A DNA stretch of 35,841 nt from Deltaproteobacteria bacterium GWA2_45_12 (GCA_001797365.1 MGPH01000045.1:1-35841); one strand, 5' to 3'; shown: positions 8,466-16,984, numbered from the stretch's first letter. Program-made: numbers and translations. Notes: generated by a model from the sequence alone, not told the origin.

Positions 8466-9235
8466 GGCCCCGGGCAGTTCCAATCGTAAATTAACTTCAA
8501 TCCTTCGAGAGTGATGAATTCATCCACCGCGTCAATGCGTTTGGAATCCTGCGCGATTAAGTGCGCCAGGCCACCGGTGGCGAGTACCTTGGCTTTATGG
8601 CCGATTTCTTTTTCCATTTTTTCGATCACGCCATCCACCAAACACACATAACCGTAATAAATGCCGGATTGCATGCACTCGACGGTGTTCTTGCCGACGA
8701 CCTTCTTAGGCTTGGCGATGTCCACGCGGGGGAGTTGGGAAGCTCTTGTAAAGAGGGCTTCCGCGGAGATGCCCACTCCGGGGACGATCAAGCCGCCGCA
8801 GTATTCGCCCTCGGCTGAAACATAATCAAACGTGGTGGCGGTTCCAAAATCCACGATGATCAAGTGTGTTTTAAAACGGTGGAAGGCCGCGACCGCATTT
8901 ACAATGCGGTCGGCTCCCACTTCGCTGGGATTGTCCGTTTCGATCGGCATGTCGATCTTGATTTCAGGGCCGACGATGAGTGGATTTTTTTTGATGTAGC
9001 GGCTGCACATCTCGGTGATGGCGCGCTGCATGGAGGGAACCACATTGGAGATGACGACGTCGGTGATTTCGGAGAATTGTTTTTTCTCGAATTGGAGAAG
9101 TTCTTTTAAAAAAATGGCCCATTCATCAGCCGTGCGTTCTTTTTTTGTTTCCAAACGCCAATGATGGACGAGATTGTCCTTGTGATACAAGCCCAGAACG
9201 GTATTGGTGTTTCCAATGTCTATGGCAAGAAGCAT
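8462..9235 (-). CDS. coaX: Type III pantothenate kinase
   Basis: A 257-residue ASKHA-fold kinase that phosphorylates pantothenate, the first step of coenzyme A synthesis. Visible motifs are the phosphate-1 loop DIGNTNT (6-12), the substrate-site GADR (107-110), the phosphate-2 loop DFGTATTFD (129-137), and a GGLIVPG segment (147-153). Length is typical. It lies 19 nt downstream of birA, a common pairing of biotin ligase and CoaX, and is probably co-transcribed with it. An AGG about 8 nt upstream of the ATG could serve as ribosome site. The gene converges on the tandem PRTase gene and shares its last bases. Confidence 0.96.
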   Translation of the reverse strand: MLLAIDIGNTNTVLGLYHKDNLVHHWRLETKKERTADEWAIFLKELLQFEKKQFSEITDVVISNVVPSMQRAITEMCSRYIKKNPLIVGPEIKIDMPIETDNPSEVGADRIVNAVAAFHRFKTHLIIVDFGTATTFDYVSAEGEYCGGLIVPGVGISAEALFTRASQLPRVDIAKPKKVVGKNTVECMQSGIYYGYVCLVDGVIEKMEKEIGHKAKVLATGGLAHLIAQDSKRIDAVDEFITLEGLKLIYDWNCPGP

Positions 9236-9239
9236 AATT

Positions 9240-9262
9240 GTTACCTAAAAATGGTTACCTAA
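9240..9262. repeat. 14-nt direct duplication between birA and coaX
   Basis: GTTACCTAA occurs at 9240-9248 and again at 9254-9262 (period 14). On the coding strand each copy reads TTAGGTAAC; one contains the birA stop and the other the AGG in front of coaX. It looks like a small tandem duplication that created the gap between the genes. Confidence 0.6.
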
Positions 9263-10025
9263 GCGAAACATCGGCTGAAATCAATGTGATTGTTTGTTCC
9301 CCGGTTTCCACCACAAGGAAGCCTTCTTTGGTTAAATGCTTGGCAATAGCCTCATAGGACTTTCCATTTTCTGTGACGGTTACTTTTTGTCCCAGAATGG
9401 CTGAATATCGGTTCCAGGCATCAATCACAGGGGAGAGACCCTTGGTATCATAAATCTGGCGCCAACGCTCATAACTCTTAAAACAGGCGGCAATGATTTC
9501 TTCGCGTGATTGGGGTTTGCTGGTTTCCAAAAGAAGGGACGTGGCCACATCTTTAATTTCAGGGCTGAAATCATTTTTGTCCACGTTGACATTGAGTCCA
9601 AACCCGATAACGGCATAGGGATGGCTTGATATTTTTTCGCATAAAATGCCCCCCAGCTTTTTGCCATTTACCAAAATATCATTGGGCCATTTAAGTTCAA
9701 ACTTGATTCCACGGATCCGGTTTTCTAACGCCTCCAAAATGGCCACGCCTGCCACCAAAGTGAGTTGATAGGTGTGCTCGGGTTGGGCTGTTTGGCTATC
9801 AATAAAACTTACAAGGATGTTCTTGTCTTTGGGGGATTCCCAAGTGCGTTTGAGACGCCCGTGACCCTTGGTTTGAAAATGAGTCAGAAAAACCTCTCCA
9901 GGTCTGGCCCCTTTTTGCAGGCTTTGCAGGGCCCAACCATTGGTTGAGTCAGTGGTTTCTTCAAAGTGGATGGTCTTTCCCAGCCATTTGGTTTTCAGGT
10001 TCTGTTTTATGAGTTGAATATCCAT
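9255..10025 (-). CDS. birA: Biotin--[acetyl-CoA-carboxylase] ligase, no HTH domain
   Basis: A 256-residue class I biotin protein ligase that makes biotinyl-AMP and attaches biotin to the carrier domain of acetyl-CoA carboxylase. I start it at ATG 10025 (MDIQLIKQNL); the frame continues 43 residues upstream, but that hydrophobic stretch runs into the divergent trpD gene and is not family-like. DSTN (26-29) contacts biotin. The usual GRGRxGRxW loop appears as KGHGRLKRTW (53-62), so two positions deviate. KWPNDILVNGKKLGGIL is the conserved ATP/biotin core, followed by an SH3-like C-terminal domain. It lacks the N-terminal DNA-binding domain, so it is not a BirA-type repressor. It heads the birA-coaX operon. 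Confidence 0.93.
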   Translation of the reverse strand: MDIQLIKQNLKTKWLGKTIHFEETTDSTNGWALQSLQKGARPGEVFLTHFQTKGHGRLKRTWESPKDKNILVSFIDSQTAQPEHTYQLTLVAGVAILEALENRIRGIKFELKWPNDILVNGKKLGGILCEKISSHPYAVIGFGLNVNVDKNDFSPEIKDVATSLLLETSKPQSREEIIAACFKSYERWRQIYDTKGLSPVIDAWNRYSAILGQKVTVTENGKSYEAIAKHLTKEGFLVVETGEQTITLISADVSLR

Positions 10026-10089
10026 GAAAGGAATTTGTAACTGAACTTGGTTTATTCTCAAAGCATAATTTGACAAGGCTTTGGGAGTA

Positions 10090-11121
10090 ATGAGAAAGTT
10101 AAAAAATATGATTGGCGAAATTATTAAACAGCTCAAAGAGGGGAAAAGTCTCAATCAAAAAGAGGCAGAAAATATTTTTTCATTGATGATTCATGGGAAA
10201 ATGCATCCGCAAGATGTTGAAGCGTTTTTATGCGCCTTGCGTGACAAGGGAGAGGTTTTAGATGAGGTTGTAGGGGCTGTACGTGTCCTCAAAGCCAAAG
10301 CCACTTCCATTCATTTAAGAAATCCTGACGCCATTGATGTTTGTGGCACGGGAGGGGATCAAAAAGGCACGTTTAATATTTCAAGTGCCGTGGCTTTTGT
10401 AGTGGCGGGGGCCGGTGTCTGTGTGGCCAAGCATGGAAACAGGGCGGTCAGCTCGCAATCCGGCAGTGCGGATATTCTGAAAGCATTGGGGGTGAAACTG
10501 GATCTTTCTTCGGATGCAGCCGCAAGATGTATTGATGAAGTGGGGATCGGTTTTTTGTTTGCGCCCCAATTCCATCCGGTTTTAAGAGAATTGGCGCCCA
10601 TTCGAAAAAAAATCGGGACCAAAACCATTTTTAATCTCTTGGGCCCCTTGCTCAACCCGGCCTCTGTTAAAAAACAGGTGGTGGGTGTTTATTCCAAAAA
10701 TCTGCTTCCACTGATGGTGAGTGTTTTGAAAAATCTGGGAAGCCAGTCCGTAGGTGCCGTTTGGGGGCACGATGGCCTTGATGAGCTTACTTTAACGGGG
10801 CCTTCCTCCCTCTGCTTCCTGCATAAGGGAAATATTTTTGAGGAAATTTTTGATCCAAAAACAGTCGGGTATTCTTATTGCAAGCTTTCAGATTTGGGGG
10901 GAGGCACCCCTGATGAAAATGCCAAACGTTTAAAACAGGTACTTAAAGGACATTCCATGCCGCTAGATCATTGTGTGCATTTGAATGCCGCCCTGGCGTT
11001 AAGAGTGGCGGGCAAGGCCAGTGATATGAAAGAAGGATTGCTTTTGGCTCAAGCATCTATTTCGTCAGGAAAGGCTTATCAGAAGCTGGAAGAGTTGGTG
11101 GAGTGGACGAATAAGCATTAA
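10090..11121 (+). CDS. trpD: Anthranilate phosphoribosyltransferase
   Basis: Joins anthranilate and PRPP to give phosphoribosyl-anthranilate in tryptophan synthesis. The frame opens at TTG 10081; I use ATG 10090, and ATG 10108 (MIGEIIKQLKEGKSL) is an equally good family-based start. None has a well-spaced Shine-Dalgarno. Motifs are CGTGGDQKGTFNISS (PRPP loop), KHGNRAVSSQSGSADILKALG (metal/anthranilate channel), and the KIGTKTIFNLLGPLLNP segment. Length is normal and there is no fused glutamine amidotransferase. It is the first gene of trpDCFBA here; trpE and trpG are absent from the window. It diverges from birA across about 65 nt that must hold both promoters; no trp leader peptide or attenuator is visible. 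Confidence 0.96.
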   Translation: MRKLKNMIGEIIKQLKEGKSLNQKEAENIFSLMIHGKMHPQDVEAFLCALRDKGEVLDEVVGAVRVLKAKATSIHLRNPDAIDVCGTGGDQKGTFNISSAVAFVVAGAGVCVAKHGNRAVSSQSGSADILKALGVKLDLSSDAAARCIDEVGIGFLFAPQFHPVLRELAPIRKKIGTKTIFNLLGPLLNPASVKKQVVGVYSKNLLPLMVSVLKNLGSQSVGAVWGHDGLDELTLTGPSSLCFLHKGNIFEEIFDPKTVGYSYCKLSDLGGGTPDENAKRLKQVLKGHSMPLDHCVHLNAALALRVAGKASDMKEGLLLAQASISSGKAYQKLEELVEWTNKH

Positions 11122-11137
11122 CTTTTTAGGAGATTGT

Positions 11138-11917
11138 TTGGTTACCCATCTCGACAAAATCATCGAATACAAAAAAGAAGAGTTGGCATTAAATAAACGC
11201 CAAATTTCTTTGGCTGATATCCAGAAACGGGCTGTGGATGCTGCGCCGGCACGCCCGTTTATGGGAACTTTTGCCAACTATGATGCCATCAACATCATTG
11301 CCGAAATCAAAAAAGCATCTCCGTCAGCGGGGATTATTTGTGCTGATTTCAAACCCGTGGATATAGCTCTTTCTTATGAAGAAGGCGGAGCGAAAGCCCT
11401 TTCAGTTTTAACCGATGAATTTTTTTTTCAGGGTTCCTTAAATTATTTGGGAGCCATCAAAAAACACGTCAAACTTCCCTGTTTGCGCAAGGATTTTACC
11501 ATTCATGAATACCATCTTTATCAGGCCCGCGCTTATGATGCGGACGCCGTGTTGCTGATTGCTGCTTGTTTGGATGACGCCCAGCTTAAGGATTATCAGG
11601 CCCTTGCTTTTGAACTGGGCATGGCCTGTTTAGTTGAAGTCCACGATGGCAAAGAATTGGAACGGGTTTTAAAAATAAAGCCGAAGATAGTTGGGGTGAA
11701 CAACCGGAATTTAAAAACTTTTGATGTATCTTTAAAAACTTCTCTCGATCTTATTCCGTCGATTCCAAAAGGGGTAGTGGCTATCAGTGAATCCGGGCTC
11801 AAAACGCGGGAAGATCTTGTCAAACTTAAGGAAGCGGGTTATGCCGGTTTTTTAATTGGGGAAATGTTGATGAGGGAAGGGAATGTGGTAAAGAAATTGA
11901 AGGAATTGATTCGGTAG
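11138..11917 (+). CDS. trpC: Indole-3-glycerol phosphate synthase
   Basis: A 259-residue TIM-barrel enzyme that closes the indole ring from CdRP, the fourth step of tryptophan synthesis. Signatures are IIAEIKKASPSAG (phosphate/catalytic Lys), SVLTDEFFFQGS, PCLRKDFTIHEYHLYQARAYDADAVL shortened here to its core PCLRKDF, VEVHDGKEL, GVNNRNLKTF and ISESGL. The start is TTG at 11138, with AGGAG 5 nt upstream; no in-frame ATG fits. It is separate from trpF, unlike the enterobacterial fusion. Its TAG stop lies inside the foot of a REP-like element: bases 11914-11917 read GTAG, and the element fills the space to trpF. Confidence 0.96.
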   Translation: MVTHLDKIIEYKKEELALNKRQISLADIQKRAVDAAPARPFMGTFANYDAINIIAEIKKASPSAGIICADFKPVDIALSYEEGGAKALSVLTDEFFFQGSLNYLGAIKKHVKLPCLRKDFTIHEYHLYQARAYDADAVLLIAACLDDAQLKDYQALAFELGMACLVEVHDGKELERVLKIKPKIVGVNNRNLKTFDVSLKTSLDLIPSIPKGVVAISESGLKTREDLVKLKEAGYAGFLIGEMLMREGNVVKKLKELIR

Positions 11918-11978
11918 GGGCGCCCCTTGGTGCGCCCCACACGCCGGCAGAGAAGGGCGCAGCAAGCGGCGCCCGTAC
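11914..11978. repeat. REP/BIME-like palindromic element A (trpC-trpF)
   Basis: It begins with GTAG, followed by hairpin GGGGCGC...GCGCCCC, a short linker, and a second hairpin GGGCGC...GCGCCC ending in GTAC. The TAG stop of trpC is part of the foot, and trpF starts 6 nt after the element. The two-hairpin form with opposed feet resembles a BIME. Confidence 0.8.
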
Positions 11979-11984
11979 AAACAT

Positions 11985-12626
11985 ATGTCAGTTCTTGTTA
12001 AAATCTGCGGTTTGACCAATTTAGACGATGCCATGGATGCCCTTGATTGCGGAGCTGATTTGTTGGGATTTAATTTTTATCCGGATTCACCGCGTTATAT
12101 CGACCCCGAACTTGCTTTTGATATTTTTGAGGAAATTCCGGGGAATGTGGAAAAGGTGGGTATTTTCGTTAATCGCGATCTTAAAGAAGTCTTGGATATT
12201 GCTGTTGAGTTCAATCTTGATTTCCTGCAATTTCACGGTGATGAAACGCCGGAATACTGCAATCAGGTGGGGCGTCCGTGGTTTAAGGCATTTAGATTGA
12301 AGGCGGAACAGGATTTGATTGAAATCCCCAAGTATGAAAGCCGGTGGCTTTTAGTGGATGCCCATGTTGAAAAAGCGTTTGGAGGAACCGGAGTTATTTC
12401 TGACTGGCATTTGGCGCGCGAGGCTAAAAAATTTGGTCAACTTTTTTTATCCGGTGGGTTAAAGCCTGATAATATTGAAATGGCCCTAGACGCTGTCAAA
12501 CCCTATGCTGTCGATGTAGCTAGTGGAGTGGAAGAATCTCCGGGGATCAAAGATAAACAGAAAATGGAAGAGTTTGTGGCCCGTGTAAGAGCGTGGTCGA
12601 CGAAGAATTGTAAGGGTAATCCGTAA
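11985..12626 (+). CDS. trpF: Phosphoribosylanthranilate isomerase
   Basis: A 213-residue TIM-barrel isomerase converting PRA to CdRP, the third step of tryptophan synthesis. Visible are VKICGLT (5-11, catalytic Cys8), LGFNFYPDSPRYI, GIFVN, LDFLQFHGDE, the catalytic-Asp strand LLVDAH, GGTG, and FLSGGLKPDN near the C-terminus. There is no Shine-Dalgarno: the ATG is 6 nt after a REP-like element. The TAA stop at 12624-12626 is part of the GTAAGGG foot of the next element, and the last residues (KNCKGNP) come from a region containing a second GTAAGGG at 12610, so the C-terminus appears to have been rewritten by repeat sequence. Confidence 0.95.
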   Translation: MSVLVKICGLTNLDDAMDALDCGADLLGFNFYPDSPRYIDPELAFDIFEEIPGNVEKVGIFVNRDLKEVLDIAVEFNLDFLQFHGDETPEYCNQVGRPWFKAFRLKAEQDLIEIPKYESRWLLVDAHVEKAFGGTGVISDWHLAREAKKFGQLFLSGGLKPDNIEMALDAVKPYAVDVASGVEESPGIKDKQKMEEFVARVRAWSTKNCKGNP

Positions 12627-12650
12627 GGGCAATTCATGAATTGCCCCTAC
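12623..12650. repeat. REP-like palindrome B (trpF-trpB)
   Basis: Foot GTAA, perfect 9-nt arms GGGCAATTC (12627-12635) and GAATTGCCC (12638-12646), then CCTAC. A single-hairpin member. It carries the trpF stop in its foot and lies 7 nt before the trpB ATG. Confidence 0.8.
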
Positions 12651-12657
12651 CTGTAAC

Positions 12658-13851
12658 ATGAAACACAATCCCGACAAATCAGGGCATTTTGGAATTTTTG
12701 GCGGAAAATACGTCTCTGAAACACTCATGCCCGCCCTCGATGAATTGGAAAAGGCCTACAAGCTTATTGCCAAGACGCCTGCCTTTAAAAAAGAGTTTGC
12801 AACTTATGCCAAGCATTACATTGGGCGTCCCACGCCTTTGTATTTTGCCCAAAAACTCACTGAAAAATTGGGTGGGGCCAAAATTTTCTTTAAACGTGAA
12901 GATCTGTGTCATACAGGCGCGCACAAGGTGAACAACACCTTGGGGCAGTGCTTATTGGCCAAAAAAATGGGCAAACCACGCGTGATTGCCGAAACAGGGG
13001 CCGGTCAACATGGGGTGGCAACCGCAACCATGTGTGCTCTTTTGGATCTTCAATGTGAAGTTTATATGGGTGAGGAAGATGTTCATCGCCAGTCGCTCAA
13101 TGTTTTTCGGATGAAGCTTTTAGGGGCCCAGGTTCATCCCGTGACTTCAGGAACTCAAACCTTAAAAGATGCCATGAACGAGGCCCTTCGTGACTGGGTA
13201 AGCCATGTAAGAAATACCTTCTATTGTATTGGCACTGTTGCAGGCCCGCATCCGTATCCAACAATTGTGCGCGATTTTCAGTCGATTATCGGACATGAAA
13301 CCAAAAAACAAATTAAAGAATATGGTTACGCAAAACCCGACTATGTGGTGGCCTGTATCGGGGGGGGCTCCAATGCGATGGGACTTTTTTATCCCTACTA
13401 TAAAGAGGCCTCTGTCAAAATGATCGGAGTGGAAGCCGCAGGTTCTGGAATCCGCAGTGGCAAGCATGCCGCTTCCATTTCAGCAGGCAGCGTGGGTGTT
13501 TTGCATGGGAATAAAACCTATTTGTTGCAAGATAAACAGGGACAGATTCTGCCCACTCATTCCATTTCAGCAGGGCTTGATTATCCGGGTGTTGGGCCAG
13601 AACACGCTTTTTTCCATGAGTCAGGTCGGTGCCGCTATGTTTCAGTGACTGATGACCAGGCCATGGAGGGATTTACCTTATTAAGCAGAACGGAAGGGAT
13701 TATTCCTGCTCTTGAATCGGCCCATGCTGTGGGATATTTGCCACAATTTATTCCCCAGACAAAAAAAGAAGAGATTGTGGTGGTGAATCTTTCAGGACGC
13801 GGCGATAAAGATATGGGGACTGTGGCCAAGGTGATGGGGGTGAAATTGTAG
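12658..13851 (+). CDS. trpB: Tryptophan synthase beta chain
   Basis: A 397-residue PLP enzyme, full length, that condenses indole and serine to tryptophan. The PLP lysine is Lys90 in [21 protein letters not shown] is the substrate loop with the catalytic Glu, GGGSNAMG (about 235-242) binds the PLP phosphate, and the C-terminus carries LSGRGDKDM. It is a typical TrpB1 that would form the alpha2beta2 complex with the neighbouring TrpA. The ATG follows a REP-like palindrome with no Shine-Dalgarno. The TAG stop lies within the foot (GTAGGGG) of the next element. Confidence 0.98.
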   Translation: MKHNPDKSGHFGIFGGKYVSETLMPALDELEKAYKLIAKTPAFKKEFATYAKHYIGRPTPLYFAQKLTEKLGGAKIFFKREDLCHTGAHKVNNTLGQCLLAKKMGKPRVIAETGAGQHGVATATMCALLDLQCEVYMGEEDVHRQSLNVFRMKLLGAQVHPVTSGTQTLKDAMNEALRDWVSHVRNTFYCIGTVAGPHPYPTIVRDFQSIIGHETKKQIKEYGYAKPDYVVACIGGGSNAMGLFYPYYKEASVKMIGVEAAGSGIRSGKHAASISAGSVGVLHGNKTYLLQDKQGQILPTHSISAGLDYPGVGPEHAFFHESGRCRYVSVTDDQAMEGFTLLSRTEGIIPALESAHAVGYLPQFIPQTKKEEIVVVNLSGRGDKDMGTVAKVMGVKL

Positions 13852-13902
13852 GGGCGGGTCTGTGGCCCGCCCAAAAAGGGCAGGTTACAAACCTGCCCGT
13901 AC
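13848..13902. repeat. REP/BIME-like element C (trpB-trpA)
   Basis: GTAG foot, then hairpin GGGCGGG (13852-13858)/CCCGCCC (13866-13872), then hairpin GGGCAGGTT (13878-13886)/AACCTGCCC (13890-13898), ending in GTAC. It contains the trpB stop and ends 9 nt before trpA. Confidence 0.82.
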
Positions 13903-13911
13903 CAATCCATT

Positions 13912-14706
13912 ATGTCTCGAATCTCAAAAACATTCCGCCAATTAAAAAAAGAAGGACGAAAAGCCCTGATACCTTTCATTACGGCGGGAGATCCTTCTTT
14001 AAAAGAAACGGAGAAACTCATCTTTACCCTTGAAAAAGCCGGCGTGGATATTATCGAGCTGGGAGTTCCATTTTCTGATCCCATGGCTGACGGGGCTGTC
14101 ATTCAGGCGGCTTCAGAGCGCGCCTTGAAAAAGAAAGTCACTTTATCCGATATTTTAAATTTGGTGGCCCGTGTTCGTAAAAAGACCCAGATTCCTATCT
14201 TGCTCATGGGTTACTACAATCCCATTTTTGTTATGGGGGAAGAGACATTTGCCCAAAAAGCGGCCCAATCGGGTGTGGATGCCCTTCTTATTGTGGATTG
14301 TCCCCCTGAAGAATCGCATAGCCTTCGAAAGGCTTTAAGAATTCATTCTATTGATTTGGTTTATTTGTTGGCTCCCACCTCGGATGAAAAACGTATCAAG
14401 CTCGCCACTCAAAATGCCTCCGGATTCATTTATTATGTTTCATTAACCGGAGTGACGGGGGCCAAACTTCAAGTTACCGATGAAATAAAAGCCCAGGTAG
14501 ACAAGATTCGGGCTGTGAAGAAAATTCCTGTGTGTGTAGGTTTTGGGATTTCAACTCCCAATCAGGCAGCTCAAATTGCCCCCTTAGCCGATGGTGTTGT
14601 GATAGGTTCCGTCTTGGTGAATCTTATTTTTCACAAGACTCATGGCTCTCAAACCAACCATACCAAGGTCCATCAGTTTATATCAAAGTTTAGACACTTA
14701 TTTTAA
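13912..14706 (+). CDS. trpA: Tryptophan synthase alpha chain
   Basis: A 264-residue TIM barrel that cleaves indole-3-glycerol phosphate and passes indole to TrpB. The N-terminal helix is followed by ALIPFITAGDPS. Catalytic Glu49 lies in IIELGVPFSDPMADG and Asp60 in the same motif. LLMGYYNPI, YVSLTGVTGA and VGFGIS are the conserved loops that bind the substrate phosphate. The last gene of the trp operon. Its start has no Shine-Dalgarno and follows the REP-like element C. The 180-nt gap downstream shows no clear terminator. Confidence 0.97.
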   Translation: MSRISKTFRQLKKEGRKALIPFITAGDPSLKETEKLIFTLEKAGVDIIELGVPFSDPMADGAVIQAASERALKKKVTLSDILNLVARVRKKTQIPILLMGYYNPIFVMGEETFAQKAAQSGVDALLIVDCPPEESHSLRKALRIHSIDLVYLLAPTSDEKRIKLATQNASGFIYYVSLTGVTGAKLQVTDEIKAQVDKIRAVKKIPVCVGFGISTPNQAAQIAPLADGVVIGSVLVNLIFHKTHGSQTNHTKVHQFISKFRHLF

Positions 14707-14834
14707 ATAGCCAAAAAACAGACATCATTAATTTAAATAAAAACATAGTAATTACAGTAAGTTAATAAGTTGCTGATTACTTCCTCCTGTTTTTCTGTCA
14801 AAATTTCTTAAATCAAGCTTTTCATCTTCAAAAT

Positions 14835-14857
14835 AACCGTGTTAAAATAACACAGTT
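14835..14857. promoter_or_regulatory. Inverted repeat upstream of the NtrC-family gene
   Basis: GTGTTA (14839-14844) and TAACAC (14848-14853) are perfect arms around AAA; flanking AAC and GTT extend the symmetry with one mismatch. It lies about 30 nt before the regulator's start in an AT-rich gap (14707-14886) that holds no gene. It is a candidate operator; I found no GG/GC-type sigma-54 promoter. Confidence 0.4.
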
Positions 14858-14886
14858 TTCATTTAAAAATTGGGTCATTAAGAAAC

Positions 14887-16242
14887 ATGCAAGAAAAAGA
14901 AGTCATTTTGCTGGTCGAGCCTAATCCTTTTGAGTCCCAACTCATTGTTGAGGTTCTTAAGAGGGAGGGCTTTGATTGTGTTGATTGGTATCCCAAATTT
15001 GAGGAAGTACCTAACCCAACAGACTATTCCGTTGTTCTTATGGGGTTCCATGCGGCCAATATCAATGGTCGTGACATGCTTTCCGAACTTTTGATTCAAA
15101 AGCCTGAAATGCCCGTCATCGTTCTTATTGACACCCACGTGGTGGATCAAGCTCTTTGGGCCATGAAATGTGGTGCTTTTGATGTTTTAGAAAAACCCAT
15201 CCATCCTGAACGTCTTTTATTGTTGGTCCATAAAAGTATGGAATTTGGATTTGTACGTACAGAAATTGTCAGGCTTCATCAACAGGCGCCTCAAGGAGAT
15301 ATTTATTATGGCATGGTGGGGCGGTCGATGGACATGAAGCGTATTTTTGATCTGATTGAACGTATCAAGGATAGTTCGGTCAATGTTCTCATTACCGGTC
15401 CTAGTGGGTCGGGAAAGGAAATGGTGGCTCGTGCGTTACATGCCACTTCCAGCCGTGCCAATAAAAAATTTGTCGCCATTAATTGTTCAGCGATTCCGGA
15501 TGCCCTTTTGGAAGGGGAATTGTTTGGTTATAAAAAAGGGGCTTTCACCGATGCTCGCACCGATAAAATCGGGCTTTTCCAGGAAGCTGACAATGGAACT
15601 ATTTTCTTAGATGAAATTGGGGATATGCCCATTAATGTTCAGCCAAAAATTTTGAGAGCCTTGCAGGAAAAGGAAATAAGACCCTTGGGCTCCTTAAATA
15701 GCGTCAAAGTCAATGTTCGTATTATTGCTGCCACAAATCAGAACCTGGAAGAAAAAATACAGCAGAAGCAGTTTCGAGAGGATCTTTATTATCGCCTGAA
15801 TGCCATGCAGTTTGAAATTGCTCCATTAAAAAACAGGGAGGAAGATATTCCCCTGCTTATCGATCATTTTTTGGCAAGAATGAAAAAAACACACGCTCAT
15901 GCAATCAAGGGAGTTTCCCAAAAAGCCATGAAAATACTCATCGATTATTCATGGCCGGGCAATGTGCGTGAATTGGAAAATGTGATTGAACGTGCCACCC
16001 TGTTTTCAAAAAATGAATGGATTCTTCCCGAAGATCTTCTTTTCTCCAAGGAAGAGGATGATGTGCTCCCCATGTCTGAGTGGGCTCGTCGTAAAAAGCC
16101 TTTGGCCGATATTGAAAAAGAATACATTCTTGAAGTCCTGCAGCACGTTTCCGGAAACCGCTCAGAAACGGCCAATATTTTGGGGATAGGGCGGAAGACC
16201 TTGTACAATAAACTGGCTAAATATGGCGTTGGGAATTCCTGA
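14887..16242 (+). CDS. NtrC-family sigma-54 activator with degenerate receiver
   Basis: A 451-residue protein in the order receiver (1-120), AAA+ (about 141-375), Fis-type HTH (about 412-448). The AAA+ domain has Walker A GPSGSGKE (171-178), Walker B GTIFLDEIGD (237-246), the sigma-54 contact loop as GAFTDA (218-223, consensus GAFTGA), and the arginine-finger region REDLYYRLN. The HTH reads NRSETANILGIGRKTLYNKL. The receiver keeps Lys103 but has Glu-Pro at 11-12 in place of the acidic pair, Gly53 at the phosphoacceptor Asp position and Ile where Thr/Ser is usual, so it should not be phosphorylated in the normal way. It is the first gene of an operon with a receiver/Hpt-like protein (9-nt gap) and PtsP. 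Signal input is therefore unclear. Confidence 0.9.
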   Translation: MQEKEVILLVEPNPFESQLIVEVLKREGFDCVDWYPKFEEVPNPTDYSVVLMGFHAANINGRDMLSELLIQKPEMPVIVLIDTHVVDQALWAMKCGAFDVLEKPIHPERLLLLVHKSMEFGFVRTEIVRLHQQAPQGDIYYGMVGRSMDMKRIFDLIERIKDSSVNVLITGPSGSGKEMVARALHATSSRANKKFVAINCSAIPDALLEGELFGYKKGAFTDARTDKIGLFQEADNGTIFLDEIGDMPINVQPKILRALQEKEIRPLGSLNSVKVNVRIIAATNQNLEEKIQQKQFREDLYYRLNAMQFEIAPLKNREEDIPLLIDHFLARMKKTHAHAIKGVSQKAMKILIDYSWPGNVRELENVIERATLFSKNEWILPEDLLFSKEEDDVLPMSEWARRKKPLADIEKEYILEVLQHVSGNRSETANILGIGRKTLYNKLAKYGVGNS

Positions 16243-16251
16243 AAAAATTCT

Positions 16252-16956
16252 ATGCAAGTCTGGATTGTTGATGATGATGCAGGTTTTGCCTACCAACTAA
16301 AGCATGCGATAGGGGCCCATACACTTTTTCAGAAAAAAGACTCTTCTTCAAAAATATCTGTTTATCTTTCAGGTTCTGAATTTTTAGAAGCGCTTTCCAA
16401 GAAGGATGCCGGGCCCGATCTTGTTTTTTTGGATTGTTATCTGGGAAATGATTTTGGACCCGAAATTTATTTGTCTTTGGATGCCCCAACCCGGGAAAAA
16501 GTCTGTTTTTGTTCGTCGATGAGCTACGGTTTGTTCCAGGAATTTTTCACTTCACAAAATGAGGCTGTTCCGCCCTTTGTCCCCAAACGTTTTGCGGAGC
16601 AAAAGTGGAAAGAAATTGTGGAGGCTGCTTCTAACAAGGGGAAGGCCGTTCCCCAAAAAAACGGACCCAGTCCAAAAAGCCCCTTTTATTTGAAAACGGT
16701 TGCCGATATTGGTCGTTTAGTGGAGGGGATTGAAAAAACTTATTATGGTGAAAATAAAAATGAAAATTCTCCCGATATTCTTTCCCAGGTACAAAGTATT
16801 CGTCTGAAAGCATCCACTTTTGGGGTGGACGTGGTGTTGCCTGCGTGTGATCGCCTGCTTGCTTATCTTGACCCGGCAAAGAAAACGGGGGCCATGAGGC
16901 TTAAAAAAGAGATCCGCGACTTTATTTCAAGTATAAAAAAAGCAGTCGAATCATGA
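16252..16956 (+). CDS. Response-regulator receiver with C-terminal Hpt-like domain
   Basis: A 234-residue protein. Residues 1-120 form a receiver: WIVDDD with the acidic pair (Asp7, Asp8), phosphoacceptor Asp61 in LVFLDCYLG, and Lys112 in FVPKRF. After a Lys/Pro-rich linker, residues about 175-232 are helical and read like an Hpt domain (SIRLKASTFG, then LPACDRLLAYL), but the phosphorylatable His and the following Gly of HxxKG are replaced (Ile and Ala). It has no DNA-binding or enzymatic output domain. It may dock with other phosphotransfer proteins, perhaps its neighbours. The start ATG has no Shine-Dalgarno and lies 9 nt after the preceding stop. The Hpt assignment is tentative. Confidence 0.75.
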   Translation: MQVWIVDDDAGFAYQLKHAIGAHTLFQKKDSSSKISVYLSGSEFLEALSKKDAGPDLVFLDCYLGNDFGPEIYLSLDAPTREKVCFCSSMSYGLFQEFFTSQNEAVPPFVPKRFAEQKWKEIVEAASNKGKAVPQKNGPSPKSPFYLKTVADIGRLVEGIEKTYYGENKNENSPDILSQVQSIRLKASTFGVDVVLPACDRLLAYLDPAKKTGAMRLKKEIRDFISSIKKAVES

Positions 16957-16984
16957 ACCAATATAAGGTACATTCAATAAACCA

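Noticed and set aside
10026-10154. N-terminal extension of birA by 43 residues
   Set aside because: Overlaps the divergent trpD start, is not family-like, and ATG 10025 gives a normal ligase start.
11914-13902. Trp-operon palindromes as rho-independent terminators
   Set aside because: No U-run follows any of them, and they sit between genes that need to be co-expressed.
13635-14102. 155-residue open frame on the minus strand across the trpB-trpA junction
   Set aside because: It lies opposite two certain genes, has Ser/Phe/Thr-rich composition typical of antisense frames, and no recognisable domain.
14707-14886. Gene or sigma-54 promoter between trpA and the NtrC-family gene
   Set aside because: No frame of useful length and no GG-N10-GC spacing; only a small inverted repeat at 14835-14857.
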